From Marinobacter szutsaonensis (GTDB lineage: Bacteria; Pseudomonadota; Gammaproteobacteria; Pseudomonadales; Oleiphilaceae), in assembly GCF_039523335.1 (NCBI RefSeq), contig NZ_BAAAFC010000001.1, positions 1,426,001-1,490,000 on the forward strand: a stretch of 64,000 nucleotides of DNA. The letters run 5' to 3'. Positions 56,631 to 64,000 of the stretch are shown one piece after another; positions within the stretch are counted from its first letter, which is position 1; every line of letters starts with the position of its first letter. The notes below the pieces were generated by a model that did no database searches, had not been told where the DNA came from, and saw only the letters and a program-made list of their open reading frames with translations. The position numbers and the translations under genes were made by a program.

Positions 56631-57230
56631 TTAACCGTGAAGCTTCACCGCCAGTTCGGCCACGTGCTTGCCCTGGAAACGGGCAATGGCGATTTCCTTT
56701 TCGCTCGGCTGACGTGAACCGTCTCCGCCGGCGATGGTGGTCGCGCCATAAGGGGTGCCACCGTTGGTCTCCGAAATGTCGAAAAACTCCGGAATACCAT
56801 AGCCCAGTGGCACGATGACCATGCCGTGGTGGGCCAGGGTGGTCCAGAAGGAGGTAATGGTCTGTTCCTGGCCGCCGCCGGTGCCGGTGGAGGCGAATAC
56901 GCTTGCCACCTTGCCGTGCAGTTTGCCTTCGGCCCACAGGCCACCAGTCTGATCCAGGAAGTTGCGCATCTGGCCGGACATGTTGCCGAAGCGGGTCGGC
57001 GTGCCGAAGATGATGGCGTCGTAGTTGGCCAGTTCCTGCGGATCGGCGACTGGTGCATCCTGGTCCGACTTGCCGCCGGCATTCAGGAATGCCTGCTCCG
57101 GCATGGTCTCCGGCACCCGCTTGATCACAACATCCGTGCCTTCAACACTGCGCGCACCCTCGGCCACGGTTTCGGCCATGGTTTCAATGTGACCGTACAT
57201 GGAATGGTAAAGTACAAGAACTTTCGCCAT
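56631..57230 (-). CDS. wrbA: WrbA-type NAD(P)H:quinone oxidoreductase
   Basis: A 199-residue flavodoxin-like enzyme reducing quinones by two electrons, protecting from oxidative stress. It starts [19 protein letters not shown] (FMN phosphate loop), with [20 protein letters not shown] and [19 protein letters not shown] 57230 follows GGGAGG; the longer frame upstream is unlikely. Divergent from the HlyIII gene across an intergenic region with several dyads. Confidence 0.95.
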   Translation of the reverse strand: MAKVLVLYHSMYGHIETMAETVAEGARSVEGTDVVIKRVPETMPEQAFLNAGGKSDQDAPVADPQELANYDAIIFGTPTRFGNMSGQMRNFLDQTGGLWAEGKLHGKVASVFASTGTGGGQEQTITSFWTTLAHHGMVIVPLGYGIPEFFDISETNGGTPYGATTIAGGDGSRQPSEKEIAIARFQGKHVAELAVKLHG

Positions 57231-57359
57231 CGGTAACCTCCCGTTGTTTAAGTATGTACGGAAGGTTACTGGCAGCTGGATGACCATGAAACCGGAAGTT
57301 TTCAGATGGCTTGTTCAGTTTTTCTGAACATGGTCACGAAATGTTCACCTGCGACCATT

Positions 57360-57375
57360 GCGTACAACTGTACGC
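57360..57375. promoter_or_regulatory. Perfect 16-base palindrome between wrbA and the HlyIII gene
   Basis: GCGTACAACTGTACGC, a perfect inverted repeat about 42 bases before the HlyIII start. GTTCAG-N5-CTGAAC (57314-57330) and TGAACA-N10-TGTTCA (57325-57346) lie nearby. Operator-like; the regulator is unknown. Confidence 0.4.
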
Positions 57376-57416
57376 TGAAGTACCTTAGACCTATGGCTAA
57401 TCCGGAATCTCCAGCA

Positions 57417-58082
57417 ATGACCCAAACACAGCAGTCCATTGACTCCATTCACCATCGCGTCGAGGAGTGGCTGAACAGTGCCACCCACGGTATTGGCGCC
57501 CTACTCAGCGTTATCGGCACCGTGGCACTGATTGCCGGCGCAAGTCAGTCCGGCGATGCCTGGAAGATCGTCAGCTTCAGTATTTTCGGGGCTTCCCTGA
57601 TCCTTCTGTACCTGGCCTCTGCGCTTTATCACGGCGCCCGACGGCCGGAGCTGAAACGGGCCTTCAAGACCCTGGATCACTGCGCCATCTTCCTGCTGAT
57701 CGCCGGTACCTACACACCGTTCCTGTTGGTAAACATGCGGGGCACCGTGGGTTGGACCCTGTTTGCGGTGATCTGGTCGCTGGCACTGACCGGGGTAATT
57801 CTCAAGGTCATCTTCAAGAACCGATTCAAGCTGGCACGGGTAGGAATCTACATTGCCATGGGCTGGCTGATCACCTTCGCCTCATCGGACCTGGTGGCCA
57901 GTCTGAGTGAAACAGCACTGAACCTGACCATCGCCGGCGGCGTTGTCTACACCGCCGGCGTGGCCTTCTACCTGGCGGACCGCATCCCTTACATGCATGC
58001 GGTCTGGCACCTGTTTGTCATCGGCGGCAGCGCCTGCCACTTCAGCGCCATCTACTACGGCGTTCTGCCGCACGCTGCCTGA
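57417..58082 (+). CDS. Hemolysin III / PAQR-family membrane protein
   Basis: A seven-helix membrane protein of the HlyIII/YqfA family, about 221 residues: EEWLNSATHGIGALLSVIG, YHGARRPELKRAFKTLDHCA, LLIAGTYTPFLLVNM and the C-terminal HAVWHLFVIGGSACHFSAI with conserved His. Bacterial members are of uncertain role (lipid/ceramidase-like hydrolase or membrane homeostasis). ATG 57417 has a GGAAT-type site; ATG 57393 is an alternative. Ends head-on one base before the Yip1-like gene. Confidence 0.87.
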   Translation: MTQTQQSIDSIHHRVEEWLNSATHGIGALLSVIGTVALIAGASQSGDAWKIVSFSIFGASLILLYLASALYHGARRPELKRAFKTLDHCAIFLLIAGTYTPFLLVNMRGTVGWTLFAVIWSLALTGVILKVIFKNRFKLARVGIYIAMGWLITFASSDLVASLSETALNLTIAGGVVYTAGVAFYLADRIPYMHAVWHLFVIGGSACHFSAIYYGVLPHAA

Positions 58083-58646
58083 TCAGAACGCCCAGACCAT
58101 GGCCATCAGCACACCCCAGGCCAGCAGGGACGCGGCCATAATGGTGTAGGTAGCCGACATCATTTCGACGTCGTTGTCCTTGCGCTCACAGATTGAGCGC
58201 AACCCCTGATACACCAGCGCGCAGGACAGGAACAGCCCTGCAAACACCGCCACCACGCTTACCGCCAGCGCCGGCACCAGCAACGCCAATGACGACAGCC
58301 ACAGGGGCAGCGGCGCGATGGCGGCCAGGAGATAGGCATCCTGGTAACTGACTTCCAGCTTGTGGCTCTCAAGCACGGCGTGGATCAGCCACCCCATAAC
58401 GAAGAACGTGAGCAGTTCCGCCAGGAACAAGATCGTGGTGATGAAACGCCATTCCTTGCCACCGAAGCCCTGAATAAAGCTGTCCCCGTACTGGGTACCG
58501 GCGTAATAGAGCAGGACCGGCGGCAGGAACGACATGGGCACCACCACGACCCAGGCCAGGAACGGAATGGAGAGGTTCAGGCGCCGCAGTTCCGACCAGG
58601 CGCCGTTGCCAGCGAATGGCAGACGAGCGAGTTGTGTAATATTCAT
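58083..58646 (-). CDS. Yip1-family-like membrane protein
   Basis: A 187-residue protein with about five helices: IPFLAWVVVVPMSFLPPVLL, FITTILFLAELLTFFVMGWL, LLAAIAPLPLWLSSLALLVP and TIMAASLLAWGVLMAMVW. It resembles the bacterial Yip1-domain proteins, whose function is unknown. Divergent from nnrS, sharing a 74-base promoter region with no obvious FNR box. Possibly linked to nitrosative stress by position only. Confidence 0.72.
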   Translation of the reverse strand: MNITQLARLPFAGNGAWSELRRLNLSIPFLAWVVVVPMSFLPPVLLYYAGTQYGDSFIQGFGGKEWRFITTILFLAELLTFFVMGWLIHAVLESHKLEVSYQDAYLLAAIAPLPLWLSSLALLVPALAVSVVAVFAGLFLSCALVYQGLRSICERKDNDVEMMSATYTIMAASLLAWGVLMAMVWAF

Positions 58647-58720
58647 GATGCACCTTTACAGATCGGCCTCCGATACTTTTAACTGTTAGCCCTGCACCAC
58701 CTACCGGTCAAGGACAGCAG

Positions 58721-59872
58721 ATGACCTCGGACAAGTCCGCCCGCCCCGCTAAAAACATTCATGCGTTCTGGCTGTTCTTTCCGGCTGCCGCCATCCTGGC
58801 GGCCCTGGCCGTGCCACTGTCTATCCACGGGGTGTTGTCCGGCACCGGCTGGCCACCGGGACTTTTGGGGGCCGGCCACGCCCACGAACTGATCTTCGGT
58901 TTTGCCCTGGCGCTCATTGCCGGCTATACGCTTGGCCCCCAGCCCCGCCGGATACTGGCCATCCTGTTCATCCTTTGGCTGCTGGCAAGAATCACCTGGC
59001 TGCTGGCGCCGGACAGCTGGCCCGCTCAACTGCTGAGTCCCGCCTTTGCCCTGCTGCTGGCCCGTTACGTGGTGCCCCGCTTCAACGCCGCCAAGAAATG
59101 GCGCAACAAAATAGCCGGCCCTCTCATTCTGGTGCTATGCCTGATGGTGCCGGGTTTCTGGCTCACGGGGTTAGCCGGCCCGGAGAATCTGGCACCAGAC
59201 CGGACACAACTCCTGCAGTCCGCCGTTCTGGGCCTGCTGCTGTTAATGACTTTCATGGGTGGCCGGATCATCGCGCCGGCGGTCGCCGGTACGCTGGAAA
59301 AGAAAGGGGTTCCCCTGGAAGCGAGGGTCCAGCCACGTATTGAGGGAGCGCTGATTGTGCTGCTGATCCTGGCCATGGGTCTGGCGATGGGTTCTGCCAC
59401 CGAGCGATTGGCCGGCGCGATGCTCTTGCCCGCAGCTGTTCTGATCATTGTCAGGATTCTCCGCTGGCGCCTGTGGCACTGCCCGGAACGCCCGGACCTG
59501 CTAGTGTTTGCGGCCGGCTATCTCTGGCTTGCCGCCGGCGCCGCAGTCACCGGCACCCATCTGCTCGCCGGCATCCCCGCAATCCCGGCCCTGCACCTGA
59601 TTACGGTGGGGGCCCTCGGTACGCTCTCCGCCAGCGTCATGCTGCGGCTGGCATGGCAGCGCGCCTCGCGGTGCCCTCCACCGGGATGGCAGCCCATCAG
59701 CCTGTCGGCCTTGATCGGACTCTCCGCGATCTTCCGCTACCTCGCTGGCCCCACCCCCTTCGCCAGCCCCGGCTGGCTCTGGCTGTCTGCCGGGCTCTGG
59801 AGCGCGGCCTATCTGGGGGTCGCCCTGCAGCTTCTGATGCTTTATCGGCCCGCTCATAACCGCCGGAAATGA
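58721..59872 (+). CDS. nnrS: NnrS family heme- and copper-containing membrane protein
   Basis: A 383-residue inner-membrane protein with about twelve helices of the NnrS family: GLLGAGHAHELIFGFALALI with conserved His, GYTLGPQPRRILAIL, LLLLMTFMGGRIIAPAVAGT, and LHLITVGALGTLSASVMLRL. NnrS proteins occur with denitrification genes and relieve nitrosative stress. Start ATG 58721 follows AAGGACAGCAG. Single gene. Confidence 0.93.
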   Translation: MTSDKSARPAKNIHAFWLFFPAAAILAALAVPLSIHGVLSGTGWPPGLLGAGHAHELIFGFALALIAGYTLGPQPRRILAILFILWLLARITWLLAPDSWPAQLLSPAFALLLARYVVPRFNAAKKWRNKIAGPLILVLCLMVPGFWLTGLAGPENLAPDRTQLLQSAVLGLLLLMTFMGGRIIAPAVAGTLEKKGVPLEARVQPRIEGALIVLLILAMGLAMGSATERLAGAMLLPAAVLIIVRILRWRLWHCPERPDLLVFAAGYLWLAAGAAVTGTHLLAGIPAIPALHLITVGALGTLSASVMLRLAWQRASRCPPPGWQPISLSALIGLSAIFRYLAGPTPFASPGWLWLSAGLWSAAYLGVALQLLMLYRPAHNRRK

Positions 59873-60021
59873 TTGGCTACCCCTTCTGCGCCAAGGCCGT
59901 AAAAGGCTACCACTTTGGAAATATCACTCTTACAACTAATTGTTTTTAAAAGCCTTTAACAAGCCATCGAGACAACAGAGCCAGGGTGCGTTTTGGCACC
60001 ACAATTCAATCAATAGATTCC

Positions 60022-60035
60022 TTGATCAATATCAA
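60022..60035. promoter_or_regulatory. FNR/Dnr-like box before narK
   Basis: TTGATCAATATCAA, a perfect TTGAT-N4-ATCAA dyad, centred about 99 bases before the narK ATG. Confidence 0.8.
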
Positions 60036-60127
60036 GATTGGTTCCGCCACTTGATTTGCACAATGACACCAAACCCAAAGAGCCACGGGGTTCCGTGGTG
60101 CCAGGGCAGTAAATCAAGGAGCAGAAA

Positions 60128-61720
60128 ATGGCCAAAACCAACGCAGACATCGAACACTGGGATGTCGAAAGTGAAGAGTTCTGGGAGCGGGAGGGCAAGC
60201 GCATTGCCACCCGTAACCTGTGGATTTCAATCCCCAGCCTGCTGATCGGTTTTGCGGTCTGGCTGATGTGGGGCATGATCACCACCCAGATGAAGAACCT
60301 GGGCTTCCCGTTCACGGTGGACCAGCTGTTTACCCTGAGTGCGATTGCCGGCCTCTCCGGCGCTACCCTGCGGATCCCGGCCTCGTTCATGATCAAGATT
60401 GCCGGTGGTCGAAACACGGTCTTCCTGACCACGGCACTGCTGATGCTGCCGGCGCTCGGTACCGGCATCGCGCTGATGAACCCGGAAACCCCGTTCATCG
60501 TGTTCCAGGCCCTGGCGCTGCTATCCGGTATCGGTGGTGGTAACTTCGCCTGCTCCATGAGCAACATCAGCGCCTTCTACCCCAAGAGCAAGCAGGGTTA
60601 TGGCCTTGGCATGAACGCCGGGCTCGGTAACTTCGGCGTTACCACCATGCAGATCCTGATTCCATTGGTAATGACAGTCGGTATCTTCGGCGCCCTCGCC
60701 GGCGATCCCATGCAACTGACAAGCCCCAGTGGCACCCTGATCGGCCGCATTGATGCCGGCACCGACACCTGGATCCAGAATGCCGGCTTCATCTGGCTGG
60801 TTTTCCTGATCCCGCTCGCCTTTGCCGGCTGGTTCGGCATGAACAACCTGAAAGTGGTCACCCCGAACCCGGGCAACCCGATGTCCGCCTTCGGCAAGAT
60901 CCTGGGACTTTATGGTGTGGGCCTCGTGACCTCCGTCATCGGCGTCTGGGCTCTGGGCATCCTGAATATGTGGATTGCCCTGCCGCTGACCATCATCTTG
61001 ACTGTGGTCTTGCTGCGCCTGATTCCGGGCGACATCCAGCCCAATATCAAAAAACAGTTCGCCATCTTCAGCAACAAGCACACCTGGTCCATGACGGTGC
61101 TTTACATCCTGACCTTCGGCTCCTTCATCGGCTTCTCCGCTGCCCTGCCTCTGTCCATCAGCGTTATCTTCGGCAACATGATGGAAGTGGGTGCAGACGG
61201 CACCATGACCCGCGTGGTCAACCCGGATGCCCCAAGCGCCCTGACCTGGGCCTGGATGGGACCGTTCGTGGGTGCACTGATTCGTCCGGTGGGCGGCTGG
61301 ATTTCCGACAAAATGGGTGGCTCCATCGTGACCCAGATTATCTCCGTGGTCATGGTGGTCGCTTCGGTGGCAACCGGCTACGTGATGATGCTGGCCTACA
61401 ACTCCACCGATCCGAACAGCTACTTCGCTCTGTTCCTGATCCTGTTCATCATCATGTTCGCCGCCAGCGGCATCGGTAACGGTTCCACCTTCCGCAGCAT
61501 CGGCTTCATCTTCGACCAGCAGCAGAAAGGTCCGGTCCTGGGCTGGACCTCCGCCGTCGCCGCCTACGGCGCTTTCATTGCCCCAAGGGTGATGGGCCAG
61601 GAGATCCAGGCCGGTACCCCGGAGGTGGCCATGTACGGCTTCGCGGTGTTCTATGCGGTATGCCTGGTGGTTAACTGGTGGTTCTACCTGCGCAAGAACG
61701 CGTACATCAAGAACCCGTAA
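60128..61720 (+). CDS. narK: Nitrate/nitrite transporter NarK
   Basis: A 530-residue major-facilitator carrier of the NarK type for nitrate import and/or nitrate-nitrite exchange: NLWISIPSLLIGFAVWLMWG, the substrate Arg region ATLRIPASFM, nitrate signature GLGMNAGLGNFGVTTMQ and the second signature SGIGNGSTFRSIGFIFDQQ. AAGGAGCAGAAA precedes the ATG; a perfect FNR-type box lies upstream and a strong terminator follows. It converges on a methyltransferase gene and a second NarK. Confidence 0.95.
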   Translation: MAKTNADIEHWDVESEEFWEREGKRIATRNLWISIPSLLIGFAVWLMWGMITTQMKNLGFPFTVDQLFTLSAIAGLSGATLRIPASFMIKIAGGRNTVFLTTALLMLPALGTGIALMNPETPFIVFQALALLSGIGGGNFACSMSNISAFYPKSKQGYGLGMNAGLGNFGVTTMQILIPLVMTVGIFGALAGDPMQLTSPSGTLIGRIDAGTDTWIQNAGFIWLVFLIPLAFAGWFGMNNLKVVTPNPGNPMSAFGKILGLYGVGLVTSVIGVWALGILNMWIALPLTIILTVVLLRLIPGDIQPNIKKQFAIFSNKHTWSMTVLYILTFGSFIGFSAALPLSISVIFGNMMEVGADGTMTRVVNPDAPSALTWAWMGPFVGALIRPVGGWISDKMGGSIVTQIISVVMVVASVATGYVMMLAYNSTDPNSYFALFLILFIIMFAASGIGNGSTFRSIGFIFDQQQKGPVLGWTSAVAAYGAFIAPRVMGQEIQAGTPEVAMYGFAVFYAVCLVVNWWFYLRKNAYIKNP

Positions 61721-61746
61721 AACAGGACAGCAATGCCCTGCCCCAG

Positions 61747-61777
61747 CCGGCCTCCTTTTCGGGAGGCCGGTGTTTTT
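61747..61777 (+). terminator. Terminator after narK
   Basis: CCGGCCTCC / GGAGGCCGG stem, short loop, then TGTTTTT; 26 bases after the narK stop. Confidence 0.88.
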
Positions 61778-61815
61778 CTGCCTCTCAGCCCACCCCCTTT
61801 ACGAGCCGGACGGTT

Positions 61816-62637
61816 TCAAGCTCTCACTGCAGTGGCGATATGAACCGGTAACGGGAATTCCACCGCGCCGTCGGCCCCAATAAAGGCTGCCAGCGCTTGC
61901 TCGGCCTCCCGGGTCACCGTGTCAACGGCCTGGTCGTCCAGCCGGATCTGTGCGAAGGGGAACCAGCCCCTGACATCCGCCGCAACCATCGTGGCTACAT
62001 CCGGAAAACGGGCCCGGCCTTCGGCACTTGATATCACCACGTCATCAATACCCGCCCCGTTAAAGCACGATGCCAGAACATCGGTATCGCCCAGACTGAA
62101 GGGGCTGCGCAGGGCCTGTCCGACCTCCTCGGCCACCACACGGGCGTAAATGTCCGCCAACGCCGCGTAGGCCGGCAGGGTATCGAGTGAATCAAACACG
62201 GCCACAGCAAGCCGTCCACCCGGGACCAGGACCCGCATCATTTCCTGCAGCGCACGTTCCGGGTCCGGGAACAGCATGAGCCCGAACTGGCTCACAACAG
62301 CGTCAAACTGGGCATCGCCATAAGGCAATTCCTCTGCCGACCCTTCCTGCCAGTCGATGGCTGGAGTGCCCTTCTTGCGCGCGACCGCCAGCATCGCCGG
62401 GTTGATATCCAGTGCCGAGACAGCACCCGCAGAACCAACCCGCTGTGCCAGGGCCCGGGCAAGGACGCCCGTGCCGCAGGCAACATCCAGCACCCGCTGC
62501 CCTTCCCGGACCGACGCTGAATTCGCTACCTGTGCTGCCCACTGGCCGAACAAAGCCGGCACCAGCAGCTGTTCATAGGTTTCCGCGACCGTCTCAAACG
62601 GATCGGCGGCTTCACGCTCGTCCTTTTCCATGGCCAT
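61816..62637 (-). CDS. Class I SAM-dependent methyltransferase
   Basis: A 273-residue soluble methyltransferase: SAM motif VLDVACGTGVLARAL, acidic loop VSALDINPAML, GSAEELPYGDAQFDAVVSQF and LVPGGRLAVAVFD (UbiE/COQ5-like order). Substrate is unknown; the family includes quinone, lipid and small-molecule methyltransferases. GGGAGG lies before ATG 62637. Located between the two narK genes on the minus strand with no obvious coupling to either. Confidence 0.88.
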   Translation of the reverse strand: MAMEKDEREAADPFETVAETYEQLLVPALFGQWAAQVANSASVREGQRVLDVACGTGVLARALAQRVGSAGAVSALDINPAMLAVARKKGTPAIDWQEGSAEELPYGDAQFDAVVSQFGLMLFPDPERALQEMMRVLVPGGRLAVAVFDSLDTLPAYAALADIYARVVAEEVGQALRSPFSLGDTDVLASCFNGAGIDDVVISSAEGRARFPDVATMVAADVRGWFPFAQIRLDDQAVDTVTREAEQALAAFIGADGAVEFPLPVHIATAVRA

Positions 62638-62746
62638 TGTCCTCCCATGTCATGTTCAACAGACACTTCTCCGGGACGGGGTCATTTCATCCTGCCCGAG
62701 CAATTGGACCGTTTTTTTGGCCCGGTTACGCCACGCCTTTCCAAAA

Positions 62747-62783
62747 ACAAAAAAAGCCCGCCGGGATTGCTCCCGACGGGCCT
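62747..62783 (-). terminator. Terminator after the second narK gene
   Basis: GCCCGCCGGGA / TCCCGACGGGC stem (62756-62766, 62771-62781) with T7 on the minus-strand side. Confidence 0.85.
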
Positions 62784-62799
62784 GTTTTCTCGGCAGATT

Positions 62800-64000
62800 T
62801 CAGGTGGAGGTGGCAGTCGCCTGGCGGAGGCGCTCCTCTTCCTCGATCTGGCGATCCACGGAAGATACGTGGTACTCGTCAGAGAAACCGCTTTCCGGCT
62901 CCTTCAGCCACATCACGCACAGCACCCAGCTGATGAAGGCACCGGCTGCGATGATGTAGAAGAACTGGGTGGGGGTGACGAAGGTGAAGATGGTGAGATA
63001 GACCACCGCGCCAACGTTACCGTAGGCCCCCGCCATCCCGGAGATCTGGCCGGTCAGCCGGCGCTTGATGGAGGGAATGATGCCGAATGTAGCTCCCTCG
63101 GCACCCTGCACGAAGAAGGAAGTGAACACGGTAATACCGACGGCAATAATCAGCGGCCAGCTGGAGTTCATCAGGCCCATCATGGCGAAGCCGACTGCGA
63201 TACCGAACATGTAGCTGAGCATCACGAAGCGACGGTTACCCATGCGGTCGGAGACCAGGCCACCCATGGGACGGGCCACCAGGTTCACGAAAGCAAAGGA
63301 GGCGGCAATCAGGCCCGCTGCGGTGGCACTCAGGCTCCAGGTTTCCTCGAAAAACATGGGCAGCATGGAGACCACGGCCAGCTCGGCGCCGAAGTTGGCG
63401 AAGTAGGTGCTGTTCAGGGCCGCTACGCTGTTGAACGGGTATTTGTCATCCTCTGGCACACCCTTTTTCAGGATGGGCACGTTGACCCGCAGGATCTGGA
63501 TGATCTGGTAGCAGACGACGGCAAAGATCACCGCGTAGCAGATAGCCGCACCGGTGGTGCTGAGGTAACCCATGTTCTGGATGCGCCAGACCAGGATCGC
63601 CAGCACGCCCACCAGGGGAATGGTCCAGAGAATCAGCTTGACCATGTCACCCCAGGTGCTCACCTCCAGGGCCACCGCCTTGCGGGGCTTGCGGTGCACG
63701 GTGCCGACCGGGCCGTCGGTGATGGCGAACCAGTAGTAAACGCCATAGGCCGCCATGACAATGGCACTCTGGGCAATGGCCCAGCGCCAGCCGTCTTCAC
63801 CACCGTACATGTGCAGGGCGATGGTAGGCAGGGAGATGGCGGCGGCAGCGGAACCGAAGTTGCCCCAGCCGGCGTAAAAGCCTTCGGCAAAGCCGATGTC
63901 CTTGGGCTTGAACCACATGGCGGTCATGTGGATACCCACCACGAAGCTGGCGCCGATGGAGCTGAGCACCAGGCGACTGACCAGCAACTGGGTCATGGTG
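62800..64000 (-). CDS. narK: NarK/NasA-type MFS nitrate transporter (N-terminal part outside window)
   Basis: About 400 residues are visible of a second nitrate carrier, of a different NarK subtype: substrate Arg region QLLVSRLVLSSIGASFVVGI, nitrate signature GFYAGWGNFGSAAAAIS, the second signature GMAGAYGNVGAVVYL, and helices to the C-terminal EEEERLRQATATST. The frame runs off the right edge, so at least the first helix and start are missing. It converges on the narK at 60-61.7 kb. Confidence 0.9.
   Translation of the reverse strand, partial: TMTQLLVSRLVLSSIGASFVVGIHMTAMWFKPKDIGFAEGFYAGWGNFGSAAAAISLPTIALHMYGGEDGWRWAIAQSAIVMAAYGVYYWFAITDGPVGTVHRKPRKAVALEVSTWGDMVKLILWTIPLVGVLAILVWRIQNMGYLSTTGAAICYAVIFAVVCYQIIQILRVNVPILKKGVPEDDKYPFNSVAALNSTYFANFGAELAVVSMLPMFFEETWSLSATAAGLIAASFAFVNLVARPMGGLVSDRMGNRRFVMLSYMFGIAVGFAMMGLMNSSWPLIIAVGITVFTSFFVQGAEGATFGIIPSIKRRLTGQISGMAGAYGNVGAVVYLTIFTFVTPTQFFYIIAAGAFISWVLCVMWLKEPESGFSDEYHVSSVDRQIEEEERLRQATATST

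Noticed and set aside
57314..57330. Seventh CopR-like box (GTTCAG-N5-CTGAAC)
   Set aside because: The half-sites are inverted, not tandem, so it does not match the copper-box geometry.

Overview
The window reads as a chromosomal stretch of a GC-rich, salt-adapted, denitrifying gammaproteobacterium; a Marinobacter-like organism is the best guess. The reasons are an ectoine hydroxylase plus a BCCT osmolyte carrier, a cytochrome cd1 (NirS) type denitrification block with heme d1 genes, cNor, NnrS and two NarK carriers, and FadI/FadJ-type beta-oxidation. This is inference from gene content; no taxonomic search was possible.

Layout. 1-5.0 kb: an FtsH-type protease cut by the left edge and a thiolase/FadJ pair, all on the minus strand. 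5.2-14.2 kb: ectD, an unusual double HAD protein, CtaG/SCO, a CDF metal exporter behind a MerR-type promoter, DUF2256-photolyase, and a UspA/BCCT pair. 14.3-37.8 kb: a large metal (mainly copper) island. It holds a Met-rich secreted protein, an operon for a Lol-like outer-membrane export machine, a phosphoketolase, a frameshifted small exported protein, DUF411, a copper ATPase operon that includes an amino-acid permease, copI-copA-copB, a CopRS-type two-component system, two CDF exporters and a CadR-like MerR regulator. 38.9-44.5 kb: norCB, a 4Fe-4S membrane protein, norD, norE, norF. 44.5-55.7 kb: a divergent nir block, nirC-nirF-(PhnD-like)-nirQ-(membrane protein) leftwards and nirS-D-L-G-H-J-E-N rightwards, bracketed by copies of a GGGGTCAGA palindromic repeat. 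55.8-64 kb: a Crp-like regulator, wrbA, HlyIII, a Yip1-like protein, nnrS, narK, a methyltransferase and a second NarK cut by the right edge.

Main result of the hunt. A tandem motif (sense TTCAG-N6-TTCAG) occurs six times, only at promoters of the copper island, always in the same orientation relative to the gene, including the promoter of the CopR-like regulator itself. At the four promoters outside the divergent copI/copR region, an FNR/Anr-like dyad (TTGAY-N4-ATCAA; the Met-rich gene's copy ends CTCAA) lies at a nearly constant 22-23 bases upstream of that motif. The same kind of dyad precedes norC, nirS, nirC and narK. The sequence therefore suggests a promoter design joining copper sensing with an oxygen/NO signal. 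It covers a Met-rich protein, a YncE/LolA/LolD/LolCE-like/barrel export operon, a phosphoketolase, and a copper-ATPase operon. A second regulatory link is a pair of near-identical MerR-type operators 27 kb apart, which puts the CDF gene at 9.5 kb under the CadR-like regulator at 36.6 kb.

Limits: functions are read from motifs and gene order without database searches; start sites are chosen by ribosome-binding sites and overlaps; all regulatory sites are predictions.
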